Assembly: GCA_003554465.1 (NCBI GenBank)
Contig: PWGL01000062.1
Span: 1-7,790 of the forward strand
Length of the DNA: 7,790 nt
Reading direction: 5' to 3'
Source: Candidatus Pacearchaeota archaeon
GTDB lineage: Archaea; Nanobdellota; Nanobdellia; Pacearchaeales; GW2011-AR1
A model generated the notes under the pieces. It was not told the origin of the DNA. It saw only the letters and a program-made list of their open reading frames with translations, and did no database searches. Position 1 is the stretch's first letter. Every line of letters begins with the position of its first letter. The position numbers and the translations under genes were made by a program. This document shows, one piece after another, positions 5,765 through 7,790 of this stretch.

Positions 5765-6445
5765 ATGGTTAGTAAAAATTCAAAAAAGGGCGAAGGTAAA
5801 AACAATTTTATTTCTATTGTTAGAGATAACTCGCAAGTGGTTGTTGTTTTAGCTATTTTATTATTTCTTGGCATATTTATAGTGTTTAGTTTTCCTTCAT
5901 CTCCCAATACCAGAGATATTTCAGATTATGAATTAGAAAAAATAATAGAGGTTGATGAAGAAGAAATAATTAGCAAGGAAGAGGCAGGAGAAAATCTAGT
6001 AGGTTTTTTAGGTTCACGGATTGAGTTGGAAGGTGTCGAGGAGGTAGGTTATTTGTATAGGGCAAATTTAGGCCATGATGATGAGCAAGTCCCAAATGAA
6101 TTCTATATGACAAGAGATGGCGAGCTAGGAGTTATAATTATGCCTATGACAGGAGAATTAGGGATTGCGGGAGAGCAGCCTGATTTTGGAGAATTAATAG
6201 GGTTAGATGAAGAAGAAATAATTAGCAAGGAAGAGGCAGGAGAGAAGCTAGTAGATTTTGTAGACCAAGATCCGAATATTCCTGATACTCAAGAGGTTTC
6301 TGCTAAAGATATAATTGAAGAGAGTGATTTGTATAGGGTAGAAGTTGTTGTCAGTAGTCAGGAGATACCTATGTATATGTCTAAAGATGCAGACTATCTT
6401 ATCCAACTTATACCTTTAGAGATTCAAGAACCTATGGGCTTTTAA
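5765..6445 (+). CDS. Membrane-anchored protein with two copies of a thioredoxin-neighbour module, 226 aa
   Basis: A basic N-terminus (residues 1-20) and one TM helix (about 24-43) anchor the rest, which is predicted to face outside. Two tandem modules follow at about 64-127 and 148-217. Each opens with DEEEIISKEEAGE, has a LYR strand in the middle and closes with a [FM]YM[TS][RK]D..L...IP strand pair. The downstream thioredoxin-like protein carries a third copy (ISESEAGEEVVDFL...IPVYITKDGENLI). The N-terminal anchors also match (F.S.VR.N before the TM), so the two genes look like duplicates, this one lacking a thioredoxin domain. It has no cysteine at all, which argues against a redox catalyst; binding or substrate presentation is a guess. 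The function of the module is not known to me. The 38-bp DNA repeats lie at the module starts. Confidence 0.78.
   Translation: MVSKNSKKGEGKNNFISIVRDNSQVVVVLAILLFLGIFIVFSFPSSPNTRDISDYELEKIIEVDEEEIISKEEAGENLVGFLGSRIELEGVEEVGYLYRANLGHDDEQVPNEFYMTRDGELGVIIMPMTGELGIAGEQPDFGELIGLDEEEIISKEEAGEKLVDFVDQDPNIPDTQEVSAKDIIEESDLYRVEVVVSSQEIPMYMSKDADYLIQLIPLEIQEPMGF
5954..5991 (+). repeat. 38-bp intragenic direct repeat, copy 1
   Basis: The 38 bases encoding the start of module 1 (DEEEIISKEEAGE) are identical to 6206-6243, 252 bp downstream and in the same frame. The rest of the modules has diverged strongly. Confidence 0.93.
6206..6243 (+). repeat. 38-bp intragenic direct repeat, copy 2
   Basis: Identical to 5954-5991; opens module 2 of the 226-aa protein. 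Confidence 0.93.
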
Positions 6446-6453
6446 TACAAACA

Positions 6454-6462
6454 TTTTTAAAA
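6454..6462 (+). promoter_or_regulatory. TATA-like box of the anchored thioredoxin gene
   Basis: TTTTTAAAA is centred 26 nt before the ATG at 6484 but only 17 nt before the ATG at 6475, so the spacing favours the downstream start. Confidence 0.5.
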
Positions 6463-6483
6463 GAGATTATATTTATGCTAAAA

Positions 6484-7200
6484 ATGGTAGATAAAGAAGA
6501 GCTAGAAAGCGGAAATGAAAGAAAAGATTTTCTTAGCAATGTAAGAAATAATCCCTGGATTTTGGCTACTTTAGTTCTTGCTGTTGTTTCTGTGGCATTA
6601 GTTGGGTTAAACTTGGCTTCGACTTCACCTACAGGACATGTAATTAGCGAGAGTGAAGCAGGAGAAGAGGTTGTAGATTTTTTGAATGCTCAGGTTCAGG
6701 ATGGTGATGTTGATTTAGAGAGTGTTGAAGAGAAAAGTGGATTGTATGAAGTTGTTTTGAGTCTTGATGGCCAGGCAATCCCTGTATATATTACTAAGGA
6801 TGGGGAGAATCTCATTCCAGAATTAGTTCCAATTACTGAATCTGCCCAAGAACCTGTTCAGGAAGAGCCTGTCCAGGAAGAGCCTGTCCAGGAAGAACAA
6901 GTTGATTATTCTCAGGAAGAATTAGAGCAGTTGAAAGAGTTTAATGACTGTTTAGCTGATGAAGGCATGGTTATTTATGGATCTGATTGGTGTCCTGCCT
7001 GTAGTCAGTTAGTAGAAATGTTGGGAGGTTATGAAGCGGTAAGTTCTGTCTATGTTGAATGTACTGAAGAACAGCAAAAATGTCAACAAGAAATGATAGG
7101 AACAGGAGTCCCAGAAATACAAATTGACGGAGAGATGTATGAGGGGGCAAGAACATTGGAAGCTTTAGGGGGAGCTACTGGGTGTGAATCACTTAAATAA
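6484..7200 (+). CDS. Membrane-anchored thioredoxin-like protein with CPAC motif, 238 aa
   Basis: Counting from ATG 6484 (6475 would add MLK), a short acidic/basic N-terminus leads into one TM helix (about 27-44) and then the module shared with the preceding gene (about 54-117). Next comes an EEPVQ repeat linker (about 122-139) and a C-terminal thioredoxin-fold domain (about 150-238). That domain has YGSDWCPACSQL with the CxxC pair C170/C173, and GVPEI with the likely cis-proline P210. C156 (FNDCL before the fold), C193, C200 and C234 are extra. The fold and the FNDCL cysteine resemble the thioredoxin-like domains that partner with VKOR/DsbB-type enzymes, so a role in disulfide formation or isomerisation outside the membrane is likely. 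No VKOR is in the window. A promoter lies in the gap to the gene upstream, though co-transcription is also possible. Confidence 0.83.
   Translation: MVDKEELESGNERKDFLSNVRNNPWILATLVLAVVSVALVGLNLASTSPTGHVISESEAGEEVVDFLNAQVQDGDVDLESVEEKSGLYEVVLSLDGQAIPVYITKDGENLIPELVPITESAQEPVQEEPVQEEPVQEEQVDYSQEELEQLKEFNDCLADEGMVIYGSDWCPACSQLVEMLGGYEAVSSVYVECTEEQQKCQQEMIGTGVPEIQIDGEMYEGARTLEALGGATGCESLK
6850..6894 (+). repeat. Three 15-bp tandem repeats coding EPVQE linker
   Basis: The units GAACCTGTTCAGGAA, GAGCCTGTCCAGGAA and GAGCCTGTCCAGGAA lie head to tail. The last two are identical and the first differs at two positions. They encode an acidic, Pro-rich linker between the shared module and the thioredoxin domain, and are likely to vary in copy number. 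Confidence 0.9.
7191..7200 (+). promoter_or_regulatory. TATA-like box of the SSB-like gene, overlapping the upstream stop codon
   Basis: ACTTAAATAA is centred 23-24 nt before the ATG at 7219. It includes the TAA stop of the thioredoxin gene, so the same bases serve both. Confidence 0.4.
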
Positions 7201-7218
7201 AAATAGATAAAATATAAT

Positions 7219-7650
7219 ATGAAAATTTCAGAATTAAAGCCAAAGCAACCGAATGTTGAAGTAGAGGCAGTAGTTAAAGTTATAGGTGACGAGAAAAATT
7301 TTGATAAGGATGGCAGAAATTTGAGATTGGTTTCTGTTATGCTTGAGGATGATTCGGGCCAGATAGAATTGACTTTGTGGAATGATGATATTGAGAAAGT
7401 TGGAAAAGGTGATAAAATTAGAATTAAGGATGGTTATGTTAAAGAATTTAGGGGTGAAAAGCAATTAACTACTGGAAGAATGGGGGAGCTAGAAGTTATA
7501 GAGAAAGGCGGTTCAGATTCTGGAGATTCTAATGGTGATGTTAGTGGTGGCGATTCTAAGGGTGATTCAGGAGAAGGTTCAGGAGATTCTAGCGAGGGCG
7601 ATGGAGAAGACGATTCTGATAAGGTAGAACCAGAAATTGAAAAAATATAA
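7219..7650 (+). CDS. SSB-like OB-fold single-stranded DNA-binding protein, 143 aa
   Basis: A single OB-fold domain (residues 1-96) opens MKISELKPKQPNVEVEA, as in Sulfolobus-type archaeal SSBs. W54 (in ELTLWND), Y73 and F78 (in DGYVKEFRG) line up by pattern with the aromatic residues that stack on ssDNA in the Sulfolobus protein (W56, W75, F79). The tail (about 97-134) is almost only Ser, Gly, Asp and Glu; it is disordered and acidic, like the partner-binding tails of SSBs, and ends VEPEIEKI. It would bind ssDNA, or possibly RNA, in replication and repair. Because short OB proteins are hard to tell apart, an RPA-related or tRNA-binding OB protein remains possible. The gap from the thioredoxin gene is 18 nt, with a possible promoter of its own. 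Nothing ties it functionally to that gene. Confidence 0.83.
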   Translation: MKISELKPKQPNVEVEAVVKVIGDEKNFDKDGRNLRLVSVMLEDDSGQIELTLWNDDIEKVGKGDKIRIKDGYVKEFRGEKQLTTGRMGELEVIEKGGSDSGDSNGDVSGGDSKGDSGEGSGDSSEGDGEDDSDKVEPEIEKI

Positions 7651-7664
7651 ATAAAATATTTAGT

Positions 7665-7680
7665 ATTTATTTTTAATTTT
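7665..7680 (+). terminator. T-rich terminator-like tract after the SSB-like gene
   Basis: The sequence TTTATTTTTAATTTT lies about 15-30 nt after the stop. This is the usual form of an archaeal T-rich termination signal. Confidence 0.45.
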
Positions 7681-7690
7681 CTAGCAAGAA

Positions 7691-7714
7691 ATCCATTTCT
7701 TTTAAGGAATGGAT
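7691..7714. repeat. Inverted repeat / hairpin near the right edge
   Basis: ATCCATTTCT and AGGAATGGAT pair as a 10-bp stem with one wobble pair and a four-base TTTA loop. It follows the T-rich tract rather than preceding it, so it is not a classical intrinsic terminator. It could cap an RNA end or mark the end of a gene or element outside the window. In the bases to 7790 I see no supported gene. Confidence 0.5.
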
Positions 7715-7790
7715 GAATTGCGTCGTTGAGCAGGACTTAACCGATAATTATTTATTTCTAGTTGAATATGATTCAATGAGCTGGTTGTAG

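Noticed and set aside
6475..6483. Upstream ATG for the thioredoxin protein
   Set aside because: It lies only 17 nt from the box centre, while ATG 6484 lies at 26 nt, the spacing seen for other genes here. It remains possible.
6850..6894. Tandem 15-bp repeats as a CRISPR-like array
   Set aside because: No spacers; the units are in frame and code a protein linker.
7691..7714. Hairpin as an intrinsic terminator of the SSB-like gene
   Set aside because: It follows the T tract instead of preceding it, and archaeal termination usually needs no hairpin.
7713..7790. 25-codon plus-strand ORF ending exactly at the window edge
   Set aside because: No promoter at the usual distance, it overlaps the hairpin arm, and it has no recognisable protein pattern. 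It could be the tail of a broken gene, but nothing supports that.

Overview
The window looks like a piece of a small-genome, AT-rich archaeon, most plausibly a DPANN lineage (Woesearchaeota/Pacearchaeota-like). The evidence is an archaeal Trm5-family tRNA methyltransferase, a HerA-like DUF87 ATPase with an intein, a Sulfolobus-type single-OB SSB, many short membrane proteins of unknown family, and a uniform promoter layout. Almost every gene or operon has a TTTAAA/TATA-like box centred about 23-28 nt before its ATG with no convincing Shine-Dalgarno sequence, which implies leaderless transcripts. The lineage call is inference.

Layout. (1) 1-1489, minus strand: three membrane-protein genes. An 86-aa two-TM protein overlaps a 215-aa multi-TM protein by ATGA, and a third gene with an apparent signal peptide runs off the left edge. 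The last two look like distant paralogues. (2) 1525-3418, plus strand: a trm5-like gene (2633-3418) lies behind a type VII-like MntA-HepT toxin-antitoxin pair (1719-2539). A second, exact copy of the first 39 coding bases of trm5, plus 2 bases before the ATG and with its own TATA-like box, lies upstream of the pair (1552-1592). The toxin-antitoxin pair therefore sits between direct repeats of the 5' end of trm5, as if about 1 kb of DNA had entered the start of the gene and restored it. This is the most unusual structure in the window. (3) 3415-5654, minus strand: a 99-aa orphan whose stop overlaps that of trm5, and a HerA-like ATPase whose Walker A motif is split between Lys and Ser by a 200-aa intein. 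The intein has intact splicing residues but no recognisable homing-endonuclease active site. (4) 5765-7650, plus strand: two related membrane-anchored proteins and an SSB-like OB-fold protein with an acidic Ser/Gly/Asp tail. The first anchored protein has two copies of a roughly 65-residue module; the second has one copy joined to a CPAC thioredoxin-like domain. (5) 7651-7790: a T-rich stretch and a hairpin, with no convincing gene.

How the parts may work together: the anchored thioredoxin and its Cys-free neighbour probably act outside the membrane in disulfide chemistry or redox sensing. The MntA-HepT pair is a self-contained addictive or defence cassette; if the upstream relic promoter is active, it would be read partly from what may be the old trm5 promoter. 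The HerA-like ATPase can only have a complete P-loop after protein splicing.
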